Positions 8,593 through 17,186 of a DNA stretch of 60,852 nt are shown here, piece by piece. Source of the stretch: Candidatus Kuenenia stuttgartensis (GTDB lineage Bacteria; Planctomycetota; Planctomycetia; Planctomycetales; Planctomycetaceae); NCBI GenBank assembly GCA_945861465.1, contig CAMAVB010000008.1, positions 1 to 60,852 on the forward strand. Direction: 5' to 3'. Each line of letters starts with the position of its first letter. The first letter of the stretch is position 1. A program made the position numbers and the translations under genes. The notes below the pieces were generated by a model that was given only the letters and a program-made list of their open reading frames with translations, was not told the DNA's origin and made no database searches.

Positions 8593-9957
8593 ATGGTCAG
8601 CCTTCCATTCTTGTTCAGCGTCATGGCGTGCAGCCTATTGCTTGTCCCCGATGATAGCGGGATTGTCGTGCTGAGTTCGACGGAAGCAGGCTGGACTCAT
8701 TCCGGCCCCCGTGAGGAGATTCTGCCTGCGTTTGAGTTTCGTCCGGAGGCAGGCCCTGATCATTCCGGTAGTCTCGTGACTTCGTCCGACAAACGCGATG
8801 GATTGCATGGCTGGTGGGAACGAACAGTGCCGGTCGAAGGCGGTCGATACTATCGATTTTCTGCCGTGCGTCGTGTGGTAAATGCTGAGTATCCCCGCCG
8901 GACCGCTGTCGCTCGGGTGTTCTGGCTGGATGCAGCGGGCAATGCCGCGATCCACGACTTTAATGCAACAACGACGTATCGCGAAGGTGAACGTCCTCGT
9001 TCAGAACCAGAATATCCGGCCGATGGACCTGAACACGCCGACGGATGGACTGAAGTGTCCGAGATCTTTCGGGTTCCTTCCGCAGCAACTCAGGCCCGCA
9101 TCGAATTGTCATTCCGCTGGGCGGCCGATGCGACGGTTGAGTGGTCGAACTTGATCCTACAGCCAATCGCAGAGCCTGCGTCTCGCAAGGTCCGATTGGC
9201 GACTGTCCACTTTTCCCCGGCAGCCGGAAAATCGAATGCGGAAAAATGTGTGCAGTTCGCGCCACTGATCGGCAAAGCTGCCGCTGAAAAGGCTGACTTG
9301 ATCGTGCTGCCGGAGACGCTGACGTATTTCGCATCAGGACGGTCGATGAGTGATTGTGCGGAATCGATTCCAGGCCCATCCACCGACTATTTCGGAACAC
9401 TGGCCAAACAGCATGACCTGTACATCGTCGCGGGGTTAGTGGAACGCGATGAGTATCGAGTGTTCAACGTGGCGGTATTGATCGGCCCGGACGGCAAGGT
9501 TGTCGGCAAGTATCGCAAGGTCGCTCTGCCACGCACAGAGATTGACGCCGGAGTTGAAGCGGGAGATGACTACCCGGTTTTTGATACTCGGTTCGGCAAA
9601 GTTGGCATGATGGTTTGTTACGACGGATTCTATCCGGAGGTCGCCAGAGAACTCAGCAATCGCGGCGCAGAAGTCATTGCATTTCCGGTCTGGGGCTGCA
9701 ATCCGCTGCTGGCTTCGGCACGAGCGTGTGAGAATCATGTCTTTGTGGTCAGCAGCACCTATACCGACGTCGCTTCCAACTGGATGATCACGGCGATCTT
9801 TGGGCGCGACGGTCGTCCGCTGGCCAAAGCTCAGAACTGGGGAGATGTGGTGATCGCTGAAGTTGATCTCGGACAGCCAGCGATCTGGCATAGTCTGGGC
9901 GATTTCCACGGCGAGATTCTGCGACATCGACCGCCAGTGAAGCCGCTGGTTCCGTGA
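8593..9957 (+). CDS. Exported carbon-nitrogen (nitrilase-family) hydrolase
   Basis: 454 residues. The N-terminus has a hydrophobic segment (about residues 2-18) that looks like a signal peptide. Residues about 45-190 look like a beta-rich carbohydrate-binding-like domain (WWERTVPVEGGRYYRFS). The CN-hydrolase domain runs from about residue 198 to the end. The catalytic triad is visible: Glu241 in LPETLTY, Lys309 in KYRKVALP and Cys342 in VCYDGFYPE. Such enzymes cleave non-peptide C-N bonds in amides or nitriles; the substrate cannot be told from sequence. An accessory domain plus export suggests it acts on extracellular or periplasmic material. GGAG lies about 9 bases before ATG. It stands alone, with its nearest neighbours a transposase remnant and a convergent EIIA-like gene. 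Confidence 0.9.
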   Translation: MVSLPFLFSVMACSLLLVPDDSGIVVLSSTEAGWTHSGPREEILPAFEFRPEAGPDHSGSLVTSSDKRDGLHGWWERTVPVEGGRYYRFSAVRRVVNAEYPRRTAVARVFWLDAAGNAAIHDFNATTTYREGERPRSEPEYPADGPEHADGWTEVSEIFRVPSAATQARIELSFRWAADATVEWSNLILQPIAEPASRKVRLATVHFSPAAGKSNAEKCVQFAPLIGKAAAEKADLIVLPETLTYFASGRSMSDCAESIPGPSTDYFGTLAKQHDLYIVAGLVERDEYRVFNVAVLIGPDGKVVGKYRKVALPRTEIDAGVEAGDDYPVFDTRFGKVGMMVCYDGFYPEVARELSNRGAEVIAFPVWGCNPLLASARACENHVFVVSSTYTDVASNWMITAIFGRDGRPLAKAQNWGDVVIAEVDLGQPAIWHSLGDFHGEILRHRPPVKPLVP

Positions 9958-10055
9958 TTCAATACCTTAACAGAAACAGGCCCGGCAGGGCGCTTTGCCA
10001 TTAGGAAAACGGGGCTGTGCATGCGGTCAAACGTGTGCGTCTTCTCGAATGAAAC

Positions 10056-10760
10056 TCACATTCCAACTTGCCCGTCTGCGCTGACGATCAACTCGTATGC
10101 CTGAGGTCCGGATTCCGCCTGACGAAGATCTTCAACAAATCCTTGACGCTGAAGGAGTCGACCTAGACGGGCGAGAATCTGCAGATGTGTCGCTGCATCC
10201 CGCGCAAGTACCAGAAAGAATAAGTCCGTGAGTTGCCGTCCGGGTGCCCCAAATGGTATTCCCGACAGGGTTTTCCCAAAGGCAATGATCGACTGGCCGA
10301 CGGCATCGGGCAGAGGATTTCTGGGGTGCGGAATTGCAATGCCATTTTCGAAGCCCGTTGACATCACGTCTTCTCGTTCCTTGACCGCTTTCAGGATCGA
10401 CGCGGGGTCCCAAACCTGCCAGGTCCGCCCCGCGACCTCGATGAGGGCCTGCAGAACGGCCGGTCGAGTTCCCGCATCGAGTGGAATTTCACAGGTCTCC
10501 GGATGCAGCAACCCAGCGATGGGACTTTGCGATTTCTGATCGCCGGATTGTTGAGACTGTTCCAGTTGGGCCAGGCCCTGATCGTCTAGTCCTCGAAGAT
10601 CCTGTTCCAGCCAGTGCGTAATCTCAATTTCGTTGAATCGCCAGTCTCCGCCAACTCGTCGCCCGGGAATGATGCCTCGGTTGACTAGCTTCTCAACCTG
10701 ACGTCGATCTCTCCCAATTTGCAGTGCAAGTTCGTCCAGAGTGTAAAAACCGCGGGACAT
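10056..10760 (-). CDS. PTS EIIA (fructose/mannitol-type) domain fused to an N-terminal excisionase-like HTH
   Basis: 234 residues. Residues 1-55 form a MerR/excisionase-like winged helix (FYTLDELALQIGRDRRQVEKL, then GDWRFNEIEITHWL), as in Xis and MerR-type binders. A Gln/Ser-rich linker follows, then a PF00359 EIIA type 2 domain from about residue 88. The phospho-accepting histidine is His145 in GIAIPHPRNPL, matching the family motif. No EIIB, EIIC, HPr or EI gene is nearby, so this is probably a regulatory phospho-switch and not part of a sugar transporter, comparable in role to PtsN but with its own DNA-binding head. ATG 10760 is followed at once by the HTH. Confidence 0.9.
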   Translation of the reverse strand: MSRGFYTLDELALQIGRDRRQVEKLVNRGIIPGRRVGGDWRFNEIEITHWLEQDLRGLDDQGLAQLEQSQQSGDQKSQSPIAGLLHPETCEIPLDAGTRPAVLQALIEVAGRTWQVWDPASILKAVKEREDVMSTGFENGIAIPHPRNPLPDAVGQSIIAFGKTLSGIPFGAPGRQLTDLFFLVLARDAATHLQILARLGRLLQRQGFVEDLRQAESGPQAYELIVSADGQVGM

Positions 10761-10787
10761 AAATGGATGAAACCTTGAGAAACTGAA

Positions 10788-10913
10788 TCAAATGACCAGC
10801 AGTATCAGAGTATTGAGGTTTACAGCAAGCGGCTGAACCTGCATCAGGAATCCGATTCCCAGAAGCAGTTTTTTGGGAACGGTCCGTGCGACCGCAAATA
10901 AACCAAATGCCAT
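10788..10913 (-). CDS. Possible 41-residue hydrophobic peptide between pyrF and the EIIA gene
   Basis: A short minus-strand frame begins at ATG 10913 and ends at TGA 10790-10788. It would encode a peptide with hydrophobic stretches around VARTVPKKLLLGIGFLM and VNLNTLILLVI, enough for one or two membrane passes. It lies between two same-strand genes. I see no good Shine-Dalgarno before the ATG, so it may be chance or the remnant of a larger membrane protein. Confidence 0.25.
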   Translation of the reverse strand: MAFGLFAVARTVPKKLLLGIGFLMQVQPLAVNLNTLILLVI

Positions 10914-10941
10914 CAGGCCGAAGCCCGGCTTGTCCAGCCTC

Positions 10942-10957
10942 CCCGCAGTTCTGCGGG
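10942..10957 (-). terminator. Hairpin just after pyrF
   Basis: CCCGCAG-TT-CTGCGGG forms a perfect 7-bp GC-rich stem five bases past the pyrF stop. No U-tract follows, so it is either a weak or Rho-assisted terminator or an RNA-stabilising hairpin. Confidence 0.35.
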
Positions 10958-10961
10958 CATC

Positions 10962-11903
10962 TCAAATTTTGCCGGCTGGGGTATGCTGAGCAAGGTCGGC
11001 AATCATGTCGCGTGTTGCGGCGGCGATAGCGTCCTGCCAGCGGGCTTCACCGAATTGGTCTGAATACGGCTGGCGTTGCCATGCGAAATTGATTCCTCGC
11101 GAACTGTTAATCACTGCACCGAGACCATCGGAATTGAAGGCTCCGGCTGTGTCAGATGATGTTCCGCCCTGGGTGCCGTAGCCGGGGATCAGCAGGGGAA
11201 CGGCGGGCATTTGATTCCGAAGTTCCTGAAGTTGCACTGGCCATGTGGCACCGACAACGGCACCGACACAGCCAAAGACCTGATCGGTCGCGCGCGTGGT
11301 GTCACTCAGCCGCTGTACAGTACGCGCTACGATTTCGAACAGCGGTTGTCCGTCCGACATTCGATCCTGAAACTCTGCCGCACCTGGATTGCTCGTACGA
11401 ACCAGCACGTAAAGTCCTGCTCCGCGGCGGTGGGCAAGATCCACGAATGGCTGCAGCGAATCAGTGCCCAGATAGGGGTTGATCGTCAGCGCGTCGGCTG
11501 GCCATGCTGCTGCATGCGGGTCCTCGCCAGCCAGCCATGCGTCGGCGTATGCCTCAGCTGTCGAGCCGATGTCGCCACGCTTGGCATCGGCAATCACAAT
11601 CAGACCTGCCCGACGTGCGTAGTCCATCACGGAATGCAGTGCCCTGAATCCAAGGACGCCCAGCTGTTCGAAAAAGGCAACTTGTGGTTTGATGGCTGGA
11701 ACAAGCGGTGCCACAACGTCGATCAATTGTTTCGAGAACGCTTCAAACGCCCAGGCATCCCGCTCACAGCGATTTGCGGATTTTGATCCGGCAACTTCTC
11801 TGATTGCTGCAGGCAACAGGTCCCAGCGTGGATCAATTCCTACCAGGGCAGGCGTTTTCAAGATTCTGATGCGTGTGTTGAGCCGTGTAGAATAGTCGGG
11901 CAT
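10962..11903 (-). CDS. pyrF: Orotidine 5'-phosphate decarboxylase, type 2
   Basis: Converts OMP to UMP, the last step of de novo pyrimidine synthesis, in the cytoplasm. 313 residues, the size of the long bacterial type-2 enzymes (about 270-310). The catalytic DxKxxD motif is Asp106-Ala-Lys108-Arg-Gly-Asp111 within IADAKRGDIGSTAEAY. The N-terminal VGIDPRWDLLP and the phosphate-loop region LLIPGYGTQGG also fit. It begins at ATG 11903 and diverges from folK across a roughly 430-base intergenic region. Nothing around it is pyrimidine-related. Confidence 0.96.
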   Translation of the reverse strand: MPDYSTRLNTRIRILKTPALVGIDPRWDLLPAAIREVAGSKSANRCERDAWAFEAFSKQLIDVVAPLVPAIKPQVAFFEQLGVLGFRALHSVMDYARRAGLIVIADAKRGDIGSTAEAYADAWLAGEDPHAAAWPADALTINPYLGTDSLQPFVDLAHRRGAGLYVLVRTSNPGAAEFQDRMSDGQPLFEIVARTVQRLSDTTRATDQVFGCVGAVVGATWPVQLQELRNQMPAVPLLIPGYGTQGGTSSDTAGAFNSDGLGAVINSSRGINFAWQRQPYSDQFGEARWQDAIAAATRDMIADLAQHTPAGKI

Positions 11904-12331
11904 GAATGTCTGGTCTCTGCGATGATATTGCGGGGCCTGTCTGTCGCTTGACGTATTTTGTGAGAGGCCAGTGAGGATGGCTATTCAAAGTCCATGAATT
12001 CCGGGATACGGTTTCGGATTCGATCTCGTATTGAGGTGGCAACCGTTGCCAATTTTTTCTTGTGGAACGATCTTCCTTGTCGCGGGCTTCGCCAGCAACC
12101 GAAAAAAGTAAGCAGATTTCGCTGAAATCTGCTGTGCCGACTTCGGCGAAGTCGGCCTACATTGAGTGGGCCTCAAAATGATGCGTTGTCAAAAATCTTC
12201 TCAGGAATGTTCAACTCTCAACGTTTACTGAGCAGACAGCGTAATTTTTCGCGTCCTCAAGTTTGTTGCCGCAATTTCCCAGGTATCACACTACAATCAA
12301 GCCGCCTCAGTTTTGTTTGGGAGTGGTGGCT
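11904..12331. other. Divergent intergenic region between pyrF and folK
   Basis: It should hold the promoters of both genes, but I could not pick a convincing -35/-10 pair. It contains a partial copy of the GCGGGCTTCG hairpin family near 12081 and a double-hairpin repeat at 12112-12156. No coding frame is supportable. Confidence 0.55.
12112..12156. repeat. Two adjacent hairpins (REP-like)
   Basis: GCAGATTTCGCTGAAATCTGC (21 bases, written here only to show the palindrome: stem GCAGATTTC/GAAATCTGC) at 12112-12132 is followed three bases later by stem GCCGACTTC/GAAGTCGGC at 12136-12156. Both have short CGCT or GGC loops. Paired palindromes of this kind are typical of REP/BIME elements. Confidence 0.8.
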
Positions 12332-13081
12332 TTGCATGAATGTCTGATCGCTCTTGGCGGTAACCTGCAGATTTCGGGACAGGTCTTCAAAGATGCACTT
12401 GGGCAGTTACAGTTGCTCGGATGCAGCGGTGTCGAAATGAGTCGTGTGTTGAAGACGCGCCCGGTCGGTGTGGAAGCAGGACAGGAATTTCTGAATGCGG
12501 CTGCCGTGCTGCATACCGATCAGAGTCCCGACGAATTTCTATCGACGCTGCATCAGATTGAGGCGATGTTCCACCGAGTTCGCACGCGCCATTGGGGGCC
12601 GCGCACGCTGGACCTCGATCTGATCCTGTACAGCGACTGGATTGCAGACATGTCTCAGCTGGTCGTTCCTCATCCTGCGATGTGGTATCGACGTTTTGTA
12701 CTCGAACCTGCGATCGACGTCGCGGCACACATGGTTCACCCGACTCTAAACGAATCTGTGGCGGGGCTGCATGAACGCCTGATGTATCGTCCCCTGCGGC
12801 TGGAGATCTGCAGTGGGGGATCAGCGCCAGAGAATCGGTTTCTCGATGAAATCATGCATCATGTGCGGGAGGTGAGGAATGACGAAACGGAGTGGCATCC
12901 GGCAGATCCAGCGTCCGTCATCGCGCAGGATTCGTTTGCCCGCATCATGCTGCGGCAGGGGGAAATGTTAAGGGCGTCGCAGAAGTTGAATCGGAAAAAC
13001 AGAGAAATCGAGGTCAGTGGGAATACGGTGGCAGAAGTCCTGTCGCAGATCGAACATTTGAGCATTGCCATGCTTGGTTGA
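12332..13081 (+). CDS. folK: 2-amino-4-hydroxy-6-hydroxymethyldihydropteridine pyrophosphokinase with C-terminal extension
   Basis: HPPK transfers pyrophosphate from ATP to hydroxymethyldihydropterin in folate synthesis. Visible motifs are LIALGGNLQ at the N-terminus, RPVGVEAGQEFLNAA, HWGPRTLDLDLILYSD with the metal- and ATP-binding Asp pair, and VVPHP. The frame is open from 12263, but the family core begins at HECLIALGG. I prefer TTG 12332, which has GGGAG 8 bases upstream; GTG 12326 is the alternative. The catalytic domain normally has about 160 residues, and here about 90 extra residues follow (from about MYRPLRLEI), Asp/Glu-rich and probably helical, of unknown role. No folP or folB is adjacent. 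Confidence 0.93.
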   Translation: MHECLIALGGNLQISGQVFKDALGQLQLLGCSGVEMSRVLKTRPVGVEAGQEFLNAAAVLHTDQSPDEFLSTLHQIEAMFHRVRTRHWGPRTLDLDLILYSDWIADMSQLVVPHPAMWYRRFVLEPAIDVAAHMVHPTLNESVAGLHERLMYRPLRLEICSGGSAPENRFLDEIMHHVREVRNDETEWHPADPASVIAQDSFARIMLRQGEMLRASQKLNRKNREIEVSGNTVAEVLSQIEHLSIAMLG

Positions 13082-13098
13082 TGGACCTGGCCTTCGCC

Positions 13099-13336
13099 TT
13101 TTGAAGTTGCGCTATACTGTCCCTTCTCCCCCGACATTGGGGGAGAAGGTGGCCGACAGGCCGGATGAGGGGGCTTTTGAGTAAGGCCACGTGCGAGAAA
13201 AGCCCCCCTCACCCTGCCCTCTCCCTCAAACCGTTTGCAGCGACACGGCTGAGTAATCCGGATGTACAAACTCGCAAACGATTGGGGGAAAGGGAGCAAA
13301 ATGATGCCGACCAACCAGGAATGCGCAACTTCAAAA
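13099..13336. repeat. Nested palindromic element bounded by 14-bp inverted repeats
   Basis: TTTTGAAGTTGCGC at 13099-13112 is exactly complementary to GCGCAACTTCAAAA at 13323-13336. Inside are CCTTCTCCCCC/GGGGGAGAAGG (13122-13149) and a second stem, arms at 13166-13178 and 13198-13211 around GGGGGCTTTT. No coding frame is convincing. It looks like a MITE-like or REP-cluster element dropped between folK and nadB. Confidence 0.8.
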
Positions 13337-13441
13337 CCGTTGGCGACGTTAATAATTGTTGAGTTGCTGACCGGAAAAAAGCCCTATTGGCAGCGTACTT
13401 TGTATGATACAGCCAGCATTTTAGGACTGAGACAGAAATAA

Positions 13442-13488
13442 GTGGGGCACGATTCCATCGTGCCGGGCACGTTAAAAACGTGCCCCAC
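13442..13488. repeat. Cruciform-like inverted repeat (GTGGGGCACG family)
   Basis: The outer arms GTGGGGCACG (13442-13451) and CGTGCCCCAC (13479-13488) enclose two smaller stems, GCACGAT/ATCGTGC and GGGCACGTT/AACGTGCCC. It lies 75 bases before nadB. Confidence 0.85.
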
Positions 13489-13562
13489 GTCCGGAAGACG
13501 ACAGTTATTTCTGCGCCGGTCCTTACGGTTCGAATCCTACGAATTTCAGTCGAAGCAACGTC

Positions 13563-15188
13563 ATGCAGCCGCGAACGATTCATGTCCCGACACTACGTCG
13601 CTATCTGGTGCCATTTGATCCAAAACGGGTTCCGCATCTATATACCGACGTTCTGATCATTGGTGGCGGGATTGCTGGCATCCGGGCGGCACTGGCAGTA
13701 GATCGATCGTTGCGAACAGTTGTGATCACGAAAGATTCCTTACAGCAATCCAACAGCGCGTATGCTCAGGGAGGCATCGCGGGGGTACTCGATCCGCTCG
13801 ATGATTTTTCAAACCACGTAGCTGATACGATGGCTGCGGGAAAAGGACTTTGCCATCAGGACATCGTGGAACTTGTCATCCGCGAAGCGCCGCAACGCAT
13901 TCGCGACCTGATCACTTACGGAGCAGAATTCGACAAGGTCGATGGCGAGCTGGCACTGACCCTCGAAGGCGGTCACAGCCATGCGAGAGTGGCGCACGCA
14001 TTAGGCGACGCCACCGGTCAGGAAGTCATGCGGGCCATGAATCGTCGTGCCATTGAAGCAGACTATCTCGATATCTGGCCGAAGACATTCACCATCGATC
14101 TCCTGACTCACGAAGGCAACTGTCGTGGCGCTTTGGTGTGGAATCCGAATCATGGCCGAACATTTGTGTGGGCCAAGCAGACGATTCTCTGCACCGGCGG
14201 TGCGGGGGCGTTGTATCGCGAAACGACAAATCCGCAGATCGCAACCGCGGACGGTCACGCCGTCGCTCTGCGCGCGGGCTGCGAATTGCGGGACATGGAA
14301 TTCATGCAGTTTCATCCGACCGTGCTGTACATCGCAGGCAGTTCACGGTATCTCATTTCGGAAGCTGTCCGTGGCGAAGGCGCGCATCTGGTGGACTGCA
14401 ACGGTCATCGTTTCATGCGGGATTACAATCCCGCCGGTGAACTGGCACCACGCGATGTTGTCAGCCAGGCGATCACACGCCAGATGGCGAAGACATCGCA
14501 TCCCTGCGTCTATCTTGATCTGTCGTCGATTCCGGCAGATCATGTGCGTCATCGATTTCCACATATTGGTCAGGTCTGTGCCGACTTCGGAGTGGATTTG
14601 ACGAAAGATAAAGTTCCCGTTCGCCCCGGAGCCCACTACATGGTAGGCGGCGTAACGACGGATGCCGATGGGCGCACGTCATTGCCGGGTTTATGGGCTG
14701 CCGGTGAAGTCACATCAACCGGGTTGCACGGTGCCAATCGACTGGCGAGCAACAGTCTGCTGGAGGGCGTCGTGTTCGGACTGCGCTGTGGACAGAATGC
14801 ATCGCAGGTGGCATTGAGCCAGCCGGACAACTTCACCGCGCCACGCCTGGAATCACCTTCGATGACATCAAAGACGCGCATCGACGATCCGCTGGACCTG
14901 ACGGACATTCGCAATTCACTGCGGAGTCTGATGTGGCGCAATGTGGGTATCAGTCGGAATGAGCAGGACCTTGTGACCGCTCGACAGCAACTGGATTTTT
15001 GGGCGAATTATGTTTGTCGTCGAGATCTTGTCGATCCCGCGGGCTGGGAACTTCAGAATATGATGCTCGTGGCACGGTCGATGGCGGCGGCGGCTTTGGA
15101 ACGCCGCGAAAGCCGCGGCGTGCATGCACGATCTGACTACCCCGACACACTGGAATCGCAGCGCAGTCATATCTGCATTCGTGACTGA
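13563..15188 (+). CDS. nadB: L-aspartate oxidase
   Basis: Oxidises L-aspartate to iminoaspartate, the first step of de novo NAD synthesis. 541 residues, matching the usual length of about 540. The FAD-binding dinucleotide motif is LIIGGGIAGIRAAL (about residues 31-44). The family signatures SNSAYAQGGIAGVL, LEGGHSHARVAH, MEFMQFHPTVLY, SEAVRGEGAHLVD and GANRLASNSLLEGVVFG are all present, so it is NadB and not succinate dehydrogenase SdhA. It is preceded by repeats and followed by two inverted repeats. nadA and nadC are not in the window. Confidence 0.96.
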   Translation: MQPRTIHVPTLRRYLVPFDPKRVPHLYTDVLIIGGGIAGIRAALAVDRSLRTVVITKDSLQQSNSAYAQGGIAGVLDPLDDFSNHVADTMAAGKGLCHQDIVELVIREAPQRIRDLITYGAEFDKVDGELALTLEGGHSHARVAHALGDATGQEVMRAMNRRAIEADYLDIWPKTFTIDLLTHEGNCRGALVWNPNHGRTFVWAKQTILCTGGAGALYRETTNPQIATADGHAVALRAGCELRDMEFMQFHPTVLYIAGSSRYLISEAVRGEGAHLVDCNGHRFMRDYNPAGELAPRDVVSQAITRQMAKTSHPCVYLDLSSIPADHVRHRFPHIGQVCADFGVDLTKDKVPVRPGAHYMVGGVTTDADGRTSLPGLWAAGEVTSTGLHGANRLASNSLLEGVVFGLRCGQNASQVALSQPDNFTAPRLESPSMTSKTRIDDPLDLTDIRNSLRSLMWRNVGISRNEQDLVTARQQLDFWANYVCRRDLVDPAGWELQNMMLVARSMAAAALERRESRGVHARSDYPDTLESQRSHICIRD

Positions 15189-15191
15189 TCC

Positions 15192-15251
15192 CAGTGTCGT
15201 CTTTCGCTCCGCGAAAGTAACGCAGCTTTTGCGGAGCAAAAGGCGACACTG
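15192..15251. repeat. Inverted repeat after nadB, possible terminator
   Basis: Outer arms CAGTGTCG (15192-15199) and CGACACTG (15244-15251) enclose two internal hairpins, CTTTCGCTCCGCGAAAG and CTTTTGCGGAGCAAAAG. It begins three bases after the nadB stop region, so it may end the transcript. The nested form argues for a dispersed repeat. Confidence 0.75.
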
Positions 15252-15329
15252 AATCAGCGAATGTGGCAAATCGAATGCCATTGGGCGCTAGCGGAGCGTT
15301 GATTTAGTGATGTTTTGAGCTTAGGGTCA

Positions 15330-15393
15330 TACCAACCCGAAGCGCAAGCGAGGAATACAGCAATTTCTGCCTCGCTGGCGCTTCGGGTTGGTA
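15330..15393. repeat. Long imperfect hairpin (TACCAACCCGAAGCG family)
   Basis: TACCAACCCGAAGCGC at the left pairs with GCGCTTCGGGTTGGTA at the right, and the arms extend inward through CGAGG/CCTCG. It lies in the 330-base gap between nadB and the radical SAM gene. Nothing else is recognisable in that gap. Confidence 0.8.
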
Positions 15394-15521
15394 TTAAGTC
15401 AACAGACTGCTAGCCCTCGGTTCGTGAGGAAACAGACCTAGCGCCTGGCGGCTGATAAGCCATCTGTTTCCTGAATAATCCCGCGCTCAATTCCCGTCGT
15501 TTTCTTCGAAAGTTTCTTTAC

Positions 15522-17078
15522 TTGGCCGACATCCTCCTTTCCACCTTGAACGCCCGATACAGCCACAGTTCGTTTGGTCTGCGATATCTGCTGGCCAACA
15601 TGGGTGCGTTGAGGCCGCAGACGGCGCTGCTGGAATTCACGATCAATGACAATACCGTCGATATCCTGTCGTCAATTCTCGAACATTCTCCTCGGATCGT
15701 GGGCTTTGGGATATACATCTGGAATGTCGAACAAACGACGCGGTTGATCGCGGATCTGAAACGTGTCCGACCGCAGACGATTGTCGTGCTGGGTGGCCCG
15801 GAAGTCAGTTACGATACCGATGGTCAGGCCATTGTTGCACTCGCTGATTACGTCATTACCGGCGAAGGAGATCATGCATTTCGGGAATTGTGCGAGCAAC
15901 TGTTGCTCTCGTCCGCTGCATCTTTGCCCGCGAGGTCGCCGAATGTCGCGGCGGTTCCGAAATTTATCCACGCTCCTGTGCCGCAACTCGATCAGATTCT
16001 GTTGCCTTACGATCTCTATTCAGATGAAGATATCGCGAATCGGGTCATCTACGTTGAAGCGTCGCGTGGCTGTCCGTTTACGTGTGAGTTCTGTCTGTCG
16101 GCATTGGAGATCCCTGTTCGGCTGTTCGACCTTGATCAGTTTCTGACGGCCATGCAGACGTTGTTCGATCGCGGTACACGGCAGTTCAAGTTCGTGGATC
16201 GCACGTTCAATCTGAATCTGCGTGTCAGTCGGGCGATTCTGAAGTTTTTTCTGGATCGTTGTGAACCGGGTTTGTTTCTGCACTTCGAAATGATTCCCGA
16301 TCGGTTGCCGGAATCGCTGCGTGAACTCATTGTGAAGTTTCCGCCGGGTGTCCTGCAGTTTGAGATTGGCGTGCAGTCGTTCGATGATGACGTGAGCCGA
16401 CTCATCAGCCGGCCGCAGGATAACGCGAAGCTGGAAGAGAATTTTCGCTTTCTGCGTGATCATTCCGGCGTGCATATTCATGCCGATCTGATTGTTGGTC
16501 TGCCTGGTGAAACGCTGGAAAGTTTCGGTCGCGGTTTTGACCGGCTGTTCGCACTGCGACCGCAGGAGATTCAGGTCGGCATTCTGAAACGGTTGAAGGG
16601 CACGCCGATTGTCCGGCACGATGATGAGTGGCAGATGATCTACAGTCCATCTCCGCCCTTTGAGATTCTCAGCAATCGCCTGCTGAACTTCGACACACTT
16701 CATCGCCTGCGACGCTTTGCAAGGTACTGGGACCTGATCGGTAACAGCGGGAATTTCCCGGCGACATTGCGGCTGATGATCGATGGTCAGACATCCGCAT
16801 TTGGTTACCTGCTGCGGTTTTCTGATTGGTTGTACGGCCAGGAACAGCGGCGGCATGGGATCTCGCTCATTCGATTGTTCGAGCGGTTGTTTGAATTTCT
16901 GACTTCGGAATGTCAGCATGTGCCTCAAACCGTCGCAGAAACACTGTGGAGTGATTACACTCGTGCAGGTCGCCGCGATCGACCGGCGTTTCTGAAACGA
17001 TTTGAGTTGGACGCTCCCCCGCCCCGCTCGGTGGCGACTCAGGGGATTCCTGCACGACAGGGGCGTCATTTGGAATGA
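15522..17078 (+). CDS. B12-binding radical SAM protein
   Basis: 518 residues. The N-terminal half (about 1-130) fits a cobalamin-binding Rossmann domain (PF02310), with [11 protein letters not shown] and [10 protein letters not shown]. The radical SAM cluster motif is C184-x3-C188-x2-C191 in [11 protein letters not shown]. The domain continues with [24 protein letters not shown] and [11 protein letters not shown], typical of Elp3/MiaB-like SAM enzymes. The C-terminus (about 390-500) resembles a DUF4080 tail. The reaction is unknown; relatives include methyltransferases and cyclising enzymes. The start is TTG 15522; no better ATG is in frame. It stands alone, with repeats on both sides. Confidence 0.9.
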   Translation: MADILLSTLNARYSHSSFGLRYLLANMGALRPQTALLEFTINDNTVDILSSILEHSPRIVGFGIYIWNVEQTTRLIADLKRVRPQTIVVLGGPEVSYDTDGQAIVALADYVITGEGDHAFRELCEQLLLSSAASLPARSPNVAAVPKFIHAPVPQLDQILLPYDLYSDEDIANRVIYVEASRGCPFTCEFCLSALEIPVRLFDLDQFLTAMQTLFDRGTRQFKFVDRTFNLNLRVSRAILKFFLDRCEPGLFLHFEMIPDRLPESLRELIVKFPPGVLQFEIGVQSFDDDVSRLISRPQDNAKLEENFRFLRDHSGVHIHADLIVGLPGETLESFGRGFDRLFALRPQEIQVGILKRLKGTPIVRHDDEWQMIYSPSPPFEILSNRLLNFDTLHRLRRFARYWDLIGNSGNFPATLRLMIDGQTSAFGYLLRFSDWLYGQEQRRHGISLIRLFERLFEFLTSECQHVPQTVAETLWSDYTRAGRRDRPAFLKRFELDAPPPRSVATQGIPARQGRHLE

Positions 17079-17085
17079 AGACAAA

Positions 17086-17186
17086 GGTGAGCGGCAGGGC
17101 GTCAGTCCTCCGTGGACCAGCCAATGAACAAGAAGGTTTTTGTGATGGAAATCATAGCACGGAGGGCTGACGCCCAGCCGCTCGCC
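17086..17186. repeat. REP-like inverted pair (family A) overlapping the 5' end of the peptidase gene
   Basis: The left arm at 17086-17114 (GAGCGGCAGGGCGTCAG core) and the right arm at 17158-17186 (CTGACGCCCAGCCGCTC core) are near-perfect inverted copies of a unit found again at 22696, 22804, 23851 and 36434. The right arm is inside the reading frame and encodes [10 protein letters not shown]. Confidence 0.9.
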
